Notes: a model not told the origin generated them from the sequence alone. A stretch of DNA of 13,232 bases from Deltaproteobacteria bacterium (GCA_003647385.1 QMMT01000013.1:1-13232), one strand, 5' to 3'; positions 5,389-13,232 are shown, numbered from the stretch's first letter. Program-made: numbers and translations.

Positions 5389-6887
5389 TGCTGTTCAATC
5401 AATTTCCAGATAAAAAACAATATCTAACCCTGTCTGACACCTGTAATGTTATCCCTGTTTGCATGGAAATACTGGCTGATATGGAGACGCCAGTGTCTTT
5501 ACTGCGAAAACTTTATAATAAAAAAGAGCCCTTGTTTTTGTTTGAAAGTGTTGAAGGACGCGAAAGATGGGGAAGATACAGTTTTTTGGGAACTTGTGCC
5601 AAAAAAGAAATACTGGTGTTTAAAGACCATATAAAGATTCTTGAAAAAAATGAGTCAAAAAAAATACTCCATGACAACAAACCCTTAGATGTACTGCGTA
5701 AGCTTCTGGCAGAATATAAAGCAGCTGATATTCCGGAACTGCCAAGATTCTGGGGGGGGATGATCGGTTACATGACCTATGAAATGGTCTCGTTTTTTGA
5801 AGATATCCCCAACACGCTGCCGGATTCAAAACCAAGGGCTCATTTTATGATACCCGGCGAAGTGATTATATTTGATAATGAGAAAAACACGGTGACCGCT
5901 ATTGTGATTTCTTTTTTAGATAAAACCAGAGACAAAGAAAAAAACTATGAAGACGCAACAGGAAAATTAAAGCAGCTTATCAAGAGGATAAGATGTGAAC
6001 AGAAGGTTGTACAAAAAAGAGAAGAAAAAAAGGTTTATAAACTCAGCCCCAGATATCCTGATAAGAGATATCACGATCATGTAAAAAAAGTAAAAGAGCA
6101 TATTTATCAAGGCGATATTATTCAGGCTGTTATTTCACAGCCCTTTGAATGTCCAGATTCGCCGGATCTTGTAGACCTTTACCGGGCACAAAGATATATC
6201 AATCCTTCGCCGTATCTCTATTTTATAAACCTGTCCTCCAGTGCCCTTGTGGGGTCTTCACCGGAAACCATGGTTCGTTTGGAAAACAACACTGCCACAT
6301 TACGGCCCATTGCCGGTACAAGGCCAAGGGGTAAAACCGAACAGGAAGACCGTGCCCTTGCCGATCATCTGCTTTCTGATGAAAAAGAACGTGCCGAACA
6401 TCTGATGCTGGTTGATCTTGGCCGAAACGATCTCGGCAGAATTGCTGCGACGGGAAGCGTACAGGTGACAGACCTTATGGGGGTGGAGCGTTATTCCCAT
6501 GTCATGCACCTGGTATCCAATATCAAATGCGACCTTAAACCGGACAAAGATGCATGGGACCTGTTAAAATCCTGTTTCCCGGCAGGGACACTTTCCGGTG
6601 CTCCAAAGGTTCGTGCCATGCAGATTATTCATGATCTGGAAAAAGAAGCTCGGGGTCCCTATGGCGGTGCAGTGGGGTATATTTCCTTTGACGGCAACAT
6701 GGATCTTGCCATCACCATAAGAACCGCCTGCATCGAAGAGGGGAAATTAAGAGTCCAGGCGGGTGCCGGGATTGTTGCCGATTCTGACCCTGAAACCGAA
6801 TGCATTGAAACACACAATAAAGCAAAAGCGTTGGAAAAGGCATTAACCCTTGTTTCCGACCTTCAATATTCAGGAGAAAACCAATGA
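5388..6887 (+). CDS. trpE: Anthranilate synthase component I
   Basis: Converts chorismate plus ammonia, supplied by TrpG, to anthranilate and pyruvate; the first committed step of Trp synthesis. The 499-residue length is normal. The N-terminal part has FLFESVEG (50-57), the counterpart of the LLES Trp-binding motif, and GRERWGRYSFLG (57-68), which suggests feedback inhibition by Trp. The C-terminal chorismate-binding domain shows DIIQAVISQ, GSSPETMVRLE, RPIAGTRPRG (306-315), HLMLVDLGRNDLGR, FPAGTLSGAPKVRAM and GAGIVADSDPETE (about 459-471). PIAGT, rather than the PIKGT of aminodeoxychorismate synthase, supports TrpE over PabB. It is coupled by 1-base and 4-base overlaps to aroF and trpG. Confidence 0.96.
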   Translation: MLFNQFPDKKQYLTLSDTCNVIPVCMEILADMETPVSLLRKLYNKKEPLFLFESVEGRERWGRYSFLGTCAKKEILVFKDHIKILEKNESKKILHDNKPLDVLRKLLAEYKAADIPELPRFWGGMIGYMTYEMVSFFEDIPNTLPDSKPRAHFMIPGEVIIFDNEKNTVTAIVISFLDKTRDKEKNYEDATGKLKQLIKRIRCEQKVVQKREEKKVYKLSPRYPDKRYHDHVKKVKEHIYQGDIIQAVISQPFECPDSPDLVDLYRAQRYINPSPYLYFINLSSSALVGSSPETMVRLENNTATLRPIAGTRPRGKTEQEDRALADHLLSDEKERAEHLMLVDLGRNDLGRIAATGSVQVTDLMGVERYSHVMHLVSNIKCDLKPDKDAWDLLKSCFPAGTLSGAPKVRAMQIIHDLEKEARGPYGGAVGYISFDGNMDLAITIRTACIEEGKLRVQAGAGIVADSDPETECIETHNKAKALEKALTLVSDLQYSGENQ

Positions 6888-7486
6888 TCCTCATGATAGA
6901 CAACTATGATTCATTTACGTATAATCTTGTACAATACATCAGACAAATCGGAGAAGACGTCATAGTATTTAGAAATGATGCCCTCACACTAAAAGAGATA
7001 TCAGATCTAAAACCTGTGGCAATCGTTCTTTCTCCTGGCCCGGGTCTTCCCGAGTCTGCCGGTATTTGTCTTGATGTAGTGAAACACTTTTCAGGGATAA
7101 TTCCCATTCTCGGGGTTTGTTTAGGTCATCAGACCATAGCCCTCTCCTTTGGAAGCAACATTATCCACGCAAAAAAACTGGTACATGGAAAAACATCACA
7201 AATAAGCTGTGATGGGAAAAATATATTTCAGGGATTTAAAAAACCATTCCAGGCCATGCGGTATCATTCCATGGCAGTAGAAAAGACAAGCCTGGCGGAC
7301 TGCCTTGACATTACAGCAATGTCTGATGATGGAGAAATTATGGGAATCAGACATGTGTCCCATGCTACTGAAGGGATTCAATTTCACCCCGAATCCATCA
7401 TGACTCCATCAGGGAAAAGATTGTTAAGAAATTTTATAAATACGATCAACAACAAAAAATTAAATGAGGAAAAAAATGTTCAATAA
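6884..7486 (+). CDS. trpG: Anthranilate synthase component II (glutamine amidotransferase)
   Basis: Class I glutamine amidotransferase that releases ammonia from glutamine and passes it to TrpE. Motifs: DNYDSFTYNL (6-15), LSPGPGLP (49-56), the nucleophile elbow GVCLGHQ (77-83, Cys79), RYHSM (126-130) and QFHPES (166-171, His168 and Glu170). The 200-residue length is typical for a stand-alone TrpG, not fused to TrpD as in enterobacteria. ATGA overlaps the trpE stop by 4 bases, implying translational coupling and equal stoichiometry. No second PabA-like gene is in the window, so the protein might also serve folate synthesis, as in some bacteria (inference). Confidence 0.95.
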   Translation: MILMIDNYDSFTYNLVQYIRQIGEDVIVFRNDALTLKEISDLKPVAIVLSPGPGLPESAGICLDVVKHFSGIIPILGVCLGHQTIALSFGSNIIHAKKLVHGKTSQISCDGKNIFQGFKKPFQAMRYHSMAVEKTSLADCLDITAMSDDGEIMGIRHVSHATEGIQFHPESIMTPSGKRLLRNFINTINNKKLNEEKNVQ

Positions 7487-8495
7487 AAACCTAAATCAAA
7501 TAATTTCAGGAAAAGATCTGACAAACACACAAATGGGTGAAATGATTTCTCACATTTTTTCCGGCAGGCTTACTGATGTTCAGGTGGCTGGATTTATAGC
7601 TGCCCTTGCCGCAAAGGGAGAAACCATTGAAGAACTTACAGGAGCCGCCCAAATTATGAGGCAAAACGCGGTTAAGATTCAGGTGACAGGACATGATACA
7701 GTGATTGATACCTGTGGAACCGGTGGTGATGCGGCTGACACCTTTAATATTTCCACAACCACTGCCTTTGTTGCAGCAGGCTGCAATGTCATTGTAGCCA
7801 AGCATGGGAATCGCTCTGTTTCCAGTAAATGCGGCAGTGCCGACCTTGTTGAAGCCTTAGGCGTCAACCTGGATGTTGATCCGGAAATTGTTGAAGAGGC
7901 CATTGCCCAAATAGGCATTGGATTTGTCTTTGCACCCAGACACCATGGTGCAATGAAATTTGCAGCACCGGCAAGAAAAGAACTGGGTATAAAAAGTATT
8001 TTTAATATGCTGGGCCCTCTTTCAAACCCGGCCGGGGCAAATTGCCAGCTCCTTGGCGTTTACGCACCTGAGCTGACTGAAATGTTTGCCCGCACCTTAA
8101 ATAAACTTGGGACAAAAAGAGCCTTTGTCGTTCATGGTCATGATGGGTTGGACGAAATTTCAGTCTGCTCACCCACACGGGTATCAGAACTGAACCAGGG
8201 GCAGATAAAAACCTATGACATTCACCCTGAAGATTTTTTTGGAACTTTGTCCGATCCCCAAGATATAAAAGGAGGAGACTTAAAAACAAATCTGCAGATC
8301 ACAAAAGATGTGTTAAACGGCAAAAAAGGCCCTAAAAGAAATATAGTCTTGATCAATACTTCAGCAGCACTAGTTGCTGCCGGAAAATCAGACAGCTTAA
8401 AAGAGGGCATCTTAATGGCAGAAGAATCCATTGATTCAAGGAAGGCCATAACAAAGCTCAATGAGCTCATCGCCTTTACACAGGATAATGCATAG
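7476..8495 (+). CDS. trpD: Anthranilate phosphoribosyltransferase
   Basis: Transfers phosphoribose from PRPP to anthranilate. The chosen start gives 339 residues, the usual size. Motifs: DTCGTGGD (78-85, PRPP binding), KHGNRSVSSKCGSAD (109-123), the anthranilate-site segment FAPRHHGAMK (152-161), MLGPLSNP (178-185) and GHDGLDE (221-227, magnesium ligands Asp225 and Glu226). Two in-frame ATGs exist, at 7464 and 7476. GAGGA (7466-7470) lies 5 nt before 7476 and would fall inside a gene starting at 7464, so 7476 is preferred. It overlaps the end of trpG by 11 bases. Confidence 0.95.
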   Translation: MFNKNLNQIISGKDLTNTQMGEMISHIFSGRLTDVQVAGFIAALAAKGETIEELTGAAQIMRQNAVKIQVTGHDTVIDTCGTGGDAADTFNISTTTAFVAAGCNVIVAKHGNRSVSSKCGSADLVEALGVNLDVDPEIVEEAIAQIGIGFVFAPRHHGAMKFAAPARKELGIKSIFNMLGPLSNPAGANCQLLGVYAPELTEMFARTLNKLGTKRAFVVHGHDGLDEISVCSPTRVSELNQGQIKTYDIHPEDFFGTLSDPQDIKGGDLKTNLQITKDVLNGKKGPKRNIVLINTSAALVAAGKSDSLKEGILMAEESIDSRKAITKLNELIAFTQDNA

Positions 8496-8507
8496 GGAAA
8501 ATTTAAG

Positions 8508-9290
8508 ATGAAAAAAGATTTTTTAAAAATAATTATTGAGCACAAAAAAAAAGAAGTTGAGGCCTTAAAGAAAAAAAGACCTGAGACGCTTCTTCGTCTA
8601 GAATCTCAAGCTGAAAGAGACATAAGACCTTTTTATGAAAATTTAAAAAAACCAGACAAAATAAATATTATTGCTGAAATAAAAAGAGCCTCCCCATCCA
8701 AAGGAGATATTTGTTTAAACCTTGATCCTGCGAAAATGGCAAAGGATTATGAAAAAGGCGGGGCCTGCGCCATTTCCGTTCTAACAGATGAAAAATTTTT
8801 TAAAGGCAGCCTGGATGATTTTATCTTTGCAAGAAAAGCAACAAGCCTTCCCATGTTGAGAAAAGATTTTATCATATCTTCCTATCAAGTGTATGAATCC
8901 TTTATTTCAGGTGCAGATGCTGTTCTTTTAATTGCAAAAATTTTATCGAAAGAGCAATTAAAAGACCTGCTCGCTTTAACACATGAATTGAAAATGAGTG
9001 CGCTTGTGGAAATTAACTCTGAAAAAGACTTTAAAAAAGCCGCTGATGCCGGTGCGCGAATAATTGGCATTAATAATCGAGATTTAAACTCCTTTAATAC
9101 GGATATTACCACTGCCACAAGGCTGATTTCCCTTTTTAACAAGGACCAAATCGCTGTTGCAGCAAGTGGGATATCCGGCAAAAAAGATATTATTAAAACG
9201 TGTAAAGCCGGGATCTTAAATTTTTTGATTGGTGAAAGTCTTGTAAAAGCAGACAATCCTGTAACCTTTTTAAAAAGCCTGATTGAATAA
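8508..9290 (+). CDS. trpC: Indole-3-glycerol-phosphate synthase
   Basis: Closes the indole ring: CdRP to indole-3-glycerol phosphate, with loss of CO2 and water. A 260-residue (beta/alpha)8 barrel with the catalytic set in order: Glu57 and Lys59 in AEIKRASPSKG (56-66), Lys119 in LRKDF (117-121), Glu168 in ALVEIN (165-170), Asn189 in GINNRDL (187-193), Ser220 in AASGI, and the phosphate loop IGES (241-244). Spacing between these residues matches that of the archaeal enzyme. It is not fused to TrpF, unlike the enterobacterial TrpC. AGGGA (8494-8498) overlaps the trpD stop and serves as Shine-Dalgarno; the gap after trpD is 12 bp. Confidence 0.96.
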   Translation: MKKDFLKIIIEHKKKEVEALKKKRPETLLRLESQAERDIRPFYENLKKPDKINIIAEIKRASPSKGDICLNLDPAKMAKDYEKGGACAISVLTDEKFFKGSLDDFIFARKATSLPMLRKDFIISSYQVYESFISGADAVLLIAKILSKEQLKDLLALTHELKMSALVEINSEKDFKKAADAGARIIGINNRDLNSFNTDITTATRLISLFNKDQIAVAASGISGKKDIIKTCKAGILNFLIGESLVKADNPVTFLKSLIE

Positions 9291-9329
9291 TTTGATGAAA
9301 TAGTTTGATGAGCTAAGGGCACAAATAAA

Positions 9330-10043
9330 ATGATCACACAAATCCCAGTTAAAATTCAGGTTAAAATCTGTGGGCTGACAAAAATTGATGAGGCCCAAAG
9401 AATTGCTGCTTTAGGCGTCAATGCCATTGGCTTTGTTTTTTATCCAAAAAGCAGGCGGCATATAAGTGTAAAAAAGGCAAAAGAGATTCAAAGAAGTTTA
9501 CCCTCCAAGGTTTCCTGCGTCGGTGTTTTTGTAGATGAATCTTTTTCATCCATTATGCAGAAAGTAAATGACTGCCATCTTGATGCTGTACAGCTCCACG
9601 GAAATGAGACGAGAGAGATGGTATCAAAATTGAAAAAAGAAAATCTCAATGTCATCAAAGCCCTTTATATGGAAGATGAACCCAATATAAAAAATGCAAA
9701 AAAGTATGAAGCATCTTCATATCTTGTGGAATGCTGCCCCGGCAAACTGCCCGGCGGCAACGCCCGGTCATGGAATTGGAATAAAACAAGATCGTATAAG
9801 ACGAATGCCCCGCTTATTTTAGCAGGAGGTTTAACACCGGATAATATAGAAGAGGCTGTATTATCCTGTATGCCTGATGCAGTGGATATCAGTTCAGGCG
9901 TAGAAATTTCTCCCGGGCATAAAGACATTTTAAAGGTTAAACATCTTTTAAAAAATCTGAAATCCGCCTTTAAAAAAATAAACCCGGATTCAAAAAGAAA
10001 AATAAGGACAGTTTTTTATGACAAATCAAAGAAAAAATCTTAA
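9330..10043 (+). CDS. trpF: Phosphoribosylanthranilate isomerase
   Basis: Catalyses the Amadori rearrangement of phosphoribosylanthranilate to CdRP. Barrel motifs: VKICGLT (11-17, general base Cys14), [12 protein letters not shown] (32-43), VGVFVD (64-69), DAVQLHG (85-91), a phosphate-side loop [10 protein letters not shown] (141-150), [10 protein letters not shown] (164-173) and [10 protein letters not shown] (183-192, general acid Asp186). At 237 residues it is longer than the usual 200-215, because of a Lys-rich C-terminal tail from about residue 211 that runs into trpB. The loop GGNARSWNW differs from the common GGTGxxFDW form. AAGGG (9315-9319) precedes the ATG; the gap after trpC is 39 bp, the largest in the operon. 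It overlaps trpB by 26 bases. Confidence 0.94.
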   Translation: MITQIPVKIQVKICGLTKIDEAQRIAALGVNAIGFVFYPKSRRHISVKKAKEIQRSLPSKVSCVGVFVDESFSSIMQKVNDCHLDAVQLHGNETREMVSKLKKENLNVIKALYMEDEPNIKNAKKYEASSYLVECCPGKLPGGNARSWNWNKTRSYKTNAPLILAGGLTPDNIEEAVLSCMPDAVDISSGVEISPGHKDILKVKHLLKNLKSAFKKINPDSKRKIRTVFYDKSKKKS

Positions 10044-11214
10044 TGAAAATGGTCATTTCGGCCTCTTTGGCGGCAGGTATGTGGGTGAAACCCTTATGCC
10101 GGCAATTCTGGAATTAGAAGAAGCGTTTTATAAATATTCAAAAGATGATGATTTTATCAATGAATTATCCGCCCTTCTTGAAACGTATGTGGGACGGCCC
10201 ACGCCGCTCTATTTTGCCAAAAGGCTTTCACACCATTTAAAGGGTGGGAAAATTTATTTAAAACGTGAAGATCTGGCCCATACCGGTGCGCATAAAATCA
10301 ATAACACACTGGGCCAGGCACTCCTTGCCAGATATATGGGTAAAAACAAACTCATAGCCGAAACAGGCGCAGGTCAGCATGGCGTGGCCACAGCCACCAC
10401 AGCCGCCCTGTTTGGAATGCAATGCCATGTCTTTATGGGAACACAGGATATTAAGCGCCAGGCGCCCAATGTAAAAAGAATGGAACTTTTAGGTGCTAAA
10501 ATTATCCCGGTGGATTCAGGCACCGGCACGCTGAAAGATGCCATGAACGAGGCTATGCGGTATTGGGTCGGTGCTGCAAAAGACACCTTCTATGTGATCG
10601 GATCTGTTGCAGGGCCCCATCCTTACCCTGAGATGGTCAGAGAATTTCAAAAAATCATAGGAATTGAAACAAAAAAACAGATTATTAAATTGACCGGTAA
10701 ACTTCCCGACACACTCATCGCCTGTGTGGGGGGAGGCAGCAATGCAATGGGATTGTTCCACCCCTTTATATCTGATAAAAATGTTGAAATAATCGGCGTG
10801 GAAGCCGCCGGCAAAGGAATTGATACAAATAAACATGCTGCAACCTTAACCAAAGGATCGGTGGGAGTGCTTCATGGATCAAAATCCTATGTGCTCCAGG
10901 ATGAATTCGGTCAGATCAGCGAGGCACACTCCATATCAGCAGGCCTTGACTATCCCGGCGTTGGACCGGAACATGCACTGCTCAAAGAGACAAAAAGAGT
11001 CTCCTATCTTTCCATCACCGATGATGAGGCATTGAAGGCCCTGCATATATTATGCAGATATGAAGGCATCATCCCCGCCCTTGAAAGTTCCCATGCCCTT
11101 GCCCAGGCCATGAAAACAGCCCCAAAAAGGTCCCCCAAAGACATCATCATTGTAAACCTGTCAGGCAGAGGGGATAAGGATTTGGAAACCGTTATCAATT
11201 TTGACTCGAAATAA
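10018..11214 (+). CDS. trpB: Tryptophan synthase beta chain
   Basis: PLP enzyme that joins indole, channelled from TrpA, with serine to give tryptophan. The 398-residue length and motifs are of the TrpB1 class: [15 protein letters not shown] (14-28), [15 protein letters not shown] (82-96, Schiff-base Lys93), ETGAGQHG (115-122, catalytic Glu115), the PLP phosphate loop GGGSNAMG (238-245), [13 protein letters not shown] (307-319) and LSGRGDKD (381-388). AAGGA (10004-10008) with a 9-nt spacer supports the ATG at 10018, which lies within the last codons of trpF. trpA begins 16 bp after the stop. Confidence 0.97.
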   Translation: MTNQRKNLNENGHFGLFGGRYVGETLMPAILELEEAFYKYSKDDDFINELSALLETYVGRPTPLYFAKRLSHHLKGGKIYLKREDLAHTGAHKINNTLGQALLARYMGKNKLIAETGAGQHGVATATTAALFGMQCHVFMGTQDIKRQAPNVKRMELLGAKIIPVDSGTGTLKDAMNEAMRYWVGAAKDTFYVIGSVAGPHPYPEMVREFQKIIGIETKKQIIKLTGKLPDTLIACVGGGSNAMGLFHPFISDKNVEIIGVEAAGKGIDTNKHAATLTKGSVGVLHGSKSYVLQDEFGQISEAHSISAGLDYPGVGPEHALLKETKRVSYLSITDDEALKALHILCRYEGIIPALESSHALAQAMKTAPKRSPKDIIIVNLSGRGDKDLETVINFDSK

Positions 11215-11230
11215 AATTAAGGAATAGATC

Positions 11231-12031
11231 ATGAATAGAATAAAAAGAAAATTTGATGAATTAAAAGGGAAAAAAGAAAAAGCTCTGGTCGGCTTTCTTA
11301 CCGCCGGCGACCCTGACCCATCAAGATCCTTAGATATTACCACACAGATGTGTGAAGCCGGACTCGATGTGCTGGAACTGGGGGTTCCATTTTCCGACCC
11401 CACTGCAGACGGCCCTGTTATTCAAAGGTCTTCGGCAAGATCTATTGCAAAGGGAACCCATATTTCAACCATACTTAAAATGATAAAAAAAATTAGAAAA
11501 AAAACTGATATTCCCATCATTTTATTTACCTATTATAATCCGGTTCTGGCCTTTGGTGTTGAAAAATTATACATAGAAGCCAAAAAGGCAGGCGCTGATG
11601 GAACACTTGTGGTGGATCTGCCGCCGGAAGAATCAGATGAAATGACAAAATTCTGGGATGGTGACAATGATTTTTCTTTCATCCGCTTATTCGCCCCCAC
11701 AACTCCGATAGAACGGATGGAAAAAATATCACGGGCAGCGTCCGGATTCATCTATCTTGTTTCCAAAACAGGCGTTACAGGAAGTGAAGGTATTGAGTCT
11801 TCAAAAATCTCAAAACAGATGGAAACCATACGGAAAGTTTCTGATCTTCCTGTATGCGTAGGATTTGGAATTTCCACACCCAGGGATGTATCGCAAATCG
11901 CATCCTTTGCAGACGGTGTTGTCATTGGAAGTGCCTTTGAAAGACTCATAGAAAGCAATATAAACAACCCGGAACTGCCATCCATCATGGCTGAAAAAGT
12001 GAGAGAATATAAAAAAGCCACTATTGTTTGA
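11231..12031 (+). CDS. trpA: Tryptophan synthase alpha chain
   Basis: Cleaves indole-3-glycerol phosphate to indole and glyceraldehyde 3-phosphate within the alpha2-beta2 complex. The 266-residue barrel keeps the catalytic pair at the same numbers as E. coli: Glu49 (DVLELGVPFSDP, 46-57) and Asp60 (TADGP). Also present are YYNPV (101-105, loop 2), the mobile loop 6 segment SKTGVTGSEG (178-187) and the phosphate-binding GFGIS and GSAFE segments. AAGGA (11219-11223) lies 7 nt before the ATG. It is the last gene of the operon; a strong hairpin starts 8 bp after the stop. Confidence 0.97.
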   Translation: MNRIKRKFDELKGKKEKALVGFLTAGDPDPSRSLDITTQMCEAGLDVLELGVPFSDPTADGPVIQRSSARSIAKGTHISTILKMIKKIRKKTDIPIILFTYYNPVLAFGVEKLYIEAKKAGADGTLVVDLPPEESDEMTKFWDGDNDFSFIRLFAPTTPIERMEKISRAASGFIYLVSKTGVTGSEGIESSKISKQMETIRKVSDLPVCVGFGISTPRDVSQIASFADGVVIGSAFERLIESNINNPELPSIMAEKVREYKKATIV

Positions 12032-12038
12032 AAAAGTC

Positions 12039-12081
12039 TTAATAAACTACCCCGCCGCAAGCGGACGGGGTAGTTTATTAA
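12039..12081. terminator. Bidirectional terminator between trpA and uspA
   Basis: TTAATAAACTACCCCG (12039-12054) pairs with CGGGGTAGTTTATTAA (12066-12081), 16 bp. CCGC/GCGG adds 4 bp across one bulged A (12065), leaving a 2-nt loop. The plus strand lacks a long U run after it. The minus strand continues into a T5 run (complement of 12031-12035), so it suits the minus-strand uspA at least as well as trpA. Confidence 0.8.
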
Positions 12082-12134
12082 AAAATTGTCGAGTATTTTA
12101 ATGGTTTATGAGCCTTTGGGATGTTCAGCCCTGC

Positions 12135-12629
12135 TTATAAAATGTCTTGAGAGCTATAAAGAGCAAATTTGGGCTCTGCATTTTCCTTTTGATGAATGGC
12201 AAGAACAGCGCAGGGAGCTGAACGTACAACTTCATCTAAAATACTGCCAAGCAGCAATCTCACCCCTTGCTTGCGATGAGCATCCATTACAATGAGATCA
12301 ATGCTATTTTCAGCAGCATACTTTAAAATTGTTTCTGAAGGTGTCATACCACGCTCGTACACTTGCTTAATCTCTATATCTTGAATATCAGATTTTTCAA
12401 GATCAGTGCTCATCTGATCTTTAGCAGCATTTAGTAATCGTGTTTGGAGTTCTTTTTTATCCGAAAAATGATAGGCTGGATTATGAGGATCATCATCCCA
12501 TAATACCTGGGCATGAAGCAAATGCAACTCAGCTTTATACTTTTTGGCCAATTGAAGCGAATATGCTATGGACCATTTACTGCGGTGTGAAAAACGTGTT
12601 GGAAATAAAATTTTCTTAATTTGTATCAT
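12135..12629 (-). CDS. Universal stress protein (UspA family) with degenerate nucleotide-binding motif
   Basis: A 164-residue single UspA domain. The N-terminal strand IKKILFPTRFSHRS (4-17) matches the usual ILVPxDFS start, and LHLLHA (35-40), VYERGMTPSETILKYA (90-105) and DLIVMDAH (111-118) are typical. In the family, ATP-binding members carry G-x2-G-x9-G-(S/T). Here the first two glycines are replaced by Asp116 and Arg119; only Gly128-Ser129 in LLLGSILDEVV remain, and the loop is one residue short. ATP binding is therefore doubtful (inference). The start at 12629 has AGAGGA 8 nt upstream on the minus strand. It may be transcribed alone from a promoter at 12651-12678. The role is unknown beyond stress-related. 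Confidence 0.8.
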   Translation of the reverse strand: MIQIKKILFPTRFSHRSKWSIAYSLQLAKKYKAELHLLHAQVLWDDDPHNPAYHFSDKKELQTRLLNAAKDQMSTDLEKSDIQDIEIKQVYERGMTPSETILKYAAENSIDLIVMDAHRKQGVRLLLGSILDEVVRSAPCAVLAIHQKENAEPKFALYSSQDIL

Positions 12630-12650
12630 ATTTTTAATCCTCTTTTTATC

Positions 12651-12678
12651 AGTATAATTATGCCATTATTAATACCAA
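12651..12678 (-). promoter_or_regulatory. Candidate promoter of uspA
   Basis: On the minus strand TTGGTA (12673-12678) and TATACT (12651-12656) are 16 bp apart, predicting a start near 12644, with the Shine-Dalgarno directly downstream. Confidence 0.4.
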
Positions 12679-12744
12679 TTTCCATCAAAGTGATCTTACT
12701 TTCAAGTCTATTGCTGCAACAGGCATTAAAACCCAGTCAACCAG

Positions 12745-12791
12745 AATAAGAAGCCCGGACAGGCCTATTTCAAGGCCTCAAACAGCTTATT
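12745..12791 (-). repeat. Inverted repeat downstream of metS, possible weak terminator
   Basis: Two AGGCCT hexamers (12761-12766 and 12773-12778) form a 6-bp stem with a 6-nt loop, and AATAAG (12745-12750) with CTTATT (12786-12791) could pair outside it. The structure starts at the metS stop codon. No clear U tract follows on the minus strand, so termination is uncertain. Confidence 0.3.
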
Positions 12792-12900
12792 CAGTTTTCT
12801 TTTTTTTGTTGGTGTCATAGGCAAGCTTTACGCAATAAATCGTCCCGCCTAAGAGGAAAACAGTGCCTAAAATCATCATGACAATTGCTGTTGTTTCCAT
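12787..12900 (-). CDS. metS: MetS-like small subunit of an NSS-family transporter (37 residues)
   Basis: A 37-codon gene: ATG at 12898-12900, stop TAA at 12787-12789. The N-terminus (METTAIVMMILG) and residues 4-26 form one hydrophobic transmembrane helix with the small-residue motif LLGGTIYC (16-23), followed by a basic end with four Lys. This is the layout of the small subunit of MetPS-type methionine/alanine importers, which are encoded directly after the large NSS subunit, as here. AAGGA lies 8 nt before the ATG on the minus strand. It begins 55 bp after the stop of the transporter gene. The identification rests on size, helix, charge pattern and position; the amino acid transported is inferred from family precedent. 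Confidence 0.72.
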   Translation of the reverse strand: METTAIVMMILGTVFLLGGTIYCVKLAYDTNKKKKTE

Positions 12901-12955
12901 GTTATAATTCCTTTTTTTTATTTAGTTTATCTTGTTTCTGCTTCATTGGTTACAG

Positions 12956-13232
12956 TTACTGGGCTATCTTTCCATCAGTAGGAATTTTCACCTCTTTATC
13001 AGATTTTGTTGATGAAAGAACAATAGCTCCAATCAAGCAAAGTAAAAAACTTCCAAGACCTATAACAAGGAGTGCAGATACAGGATATCCCTCATAGGGT
13101 TTTTGAACCTCCTCTATGATTGATTTAATAACGATAACGGTCAGAATACCAGGGGCTAAGAAATAGATGCAAAGTTTAAATAGCTTACCAAGTTTTAATT
13201 CAGCATTTGTATTGAGTTCCTTAATCAATTTA
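12956..13232 (-). CDS. Sodium-dependent transporter of the NSS family, C-terminal end (5' end outside window)
   Basis: The frame is open to the right edge, so only the last 91 complete codons are visible; no ATG start lies in this part. Two hydrophobic segments, CIYFLAPGILTVIVIKSII and PVSALLVIGLGSFLLCLIGA, separated by a loop ending in PYEGYP, resemble the last two membrane helices of bacterial neurotransmitter:sodium symporters. Such proteins import amino acids with sodium across the inner membrane. The following 37-residue MetS-like gene points to the MetP branch (methionine/alanine uptake). The substrate cannot be decided from the C-terminus, since the binding-site helices lie outside the window. 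Confidence 0.7.
   Translation of the reverse strand, partial: KLIKELNTNAELKLGKLFKLCIYFLAPGILTVIVIKSIIEEVQKPYEGYPVSALLVIGLGSFLLCLIGAIVLSSTKSDKEVKIPTDGKIAQ

Noticed and set aside
5388..6887. PabB (aminodeoxychorismate synthase) instead of TrpE
   Set aside because: The protein has PIAGT rather than PIKGT, an N-terminal Trp-site motif, and lies in a complete trp operon.
7464..7475. Earlier in-frame ATG as the trpD start (343 residues)
   Set aside because: The GAGGA Shine-Dalgarno (7466-7470) lies downstream of this ATG and is correctly spaced for the ATG at 7476; the extra four residues MRKK add nothing conserved.
12086..12295. Plus-strand ORF of 69 codons
   Set aside because: It lies opposite the uspA coding sequence, shows no family pattern and lacks a convincing ribosome-binding site.
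13226..13228. TTG as a start codon for the transporter fragment
   Set aside because: The frame stays open to the window edge and the sequence matches only the last two helices of a much longer transporter, so this is an internal Leu codon.
1..13232. CRISPR array, insertion sequence, integrase, toxin-antitoxin or defence genes
   Set aside because: I looked for regular spacer-repeat units, transposase/integrase motifs and small toxin-like pairs on both strands and found none.

Overview
The window looks like chromosome of an AT-rich, Gram-negative anaerobe, most probably a sulfate reducer of the Desulfobacterota (Desulfobacteraceae, Desulfobacula/Desulfobacter-like). The placement rests on the gene mix (TrmB-family regulator, rubrerythrin-like ferritin without rubredoxin, free-standing thiolase, HisK-type PHP phosphatase, MetPS-type sodium symporter) and on the protein sequence style. 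It is inference, because no rRNA or other marker gene is present. I see no mobile element, tRNA, rRNA or CRISPR array.

Left part (1-2957, + strand). A TrmB-family regulator lacking its N-terminus is followed by a 348-bp AT-rich gap. The gap holds a good sigma70-type promoter and a 12-bp GC-rich hairpin, which could mark a small RNA or a 26-codon ORF. Then come a PHP-family histidinol-phosphatase, a TrmJ-type tRNA 2'-O-methyltransferase and a rubrerythrin-like diiron protein, closely spaced or overlapping. A thiolase on the minus strand (3002-4180) converges on them and has its own terminator at 2926-2957.

Centre (4260-12081, + strand). This is a complete tryptophan operon preceded by a DAHP synthase: trpL-aroF-trpE-trpG-trpD-trpC-trpF-trpB-trpA. 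Genes overlap or lie within 40 nt of each other. It starts at a TTGACA promoter and ends at a 16-bp hairpin. The leader can be read in full as a ribosome-mediated attenuator. It has a 24-codon leader peptide with four Trp codons (one plus a run of three), a region 1:2 helix flanking those codons, an alternative region 2:3 helix, and a 16-bp terminator with an 8-U tract. Because aroF is the first structural gene, tryptophan supply should control both entry into the aromatic pathway and the whole Trp branch.

Right part (12081-13232, - strand). A UspA-like protein has lost most of the ATP-binding glycine motif. Upstream of it lie a 37-residue MetS-like single-helix subunit and the C-terminal end of an NSS-family sodium-dependent transporter (MetP-like) cut by the window edge.

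The genes are mostly well-known families. The most informative item is the trp attenuator, followed by the unexplained promoter-plus-hairpin element at 602-742 and the repeat-rich divergent promoter region at 4220-4266.
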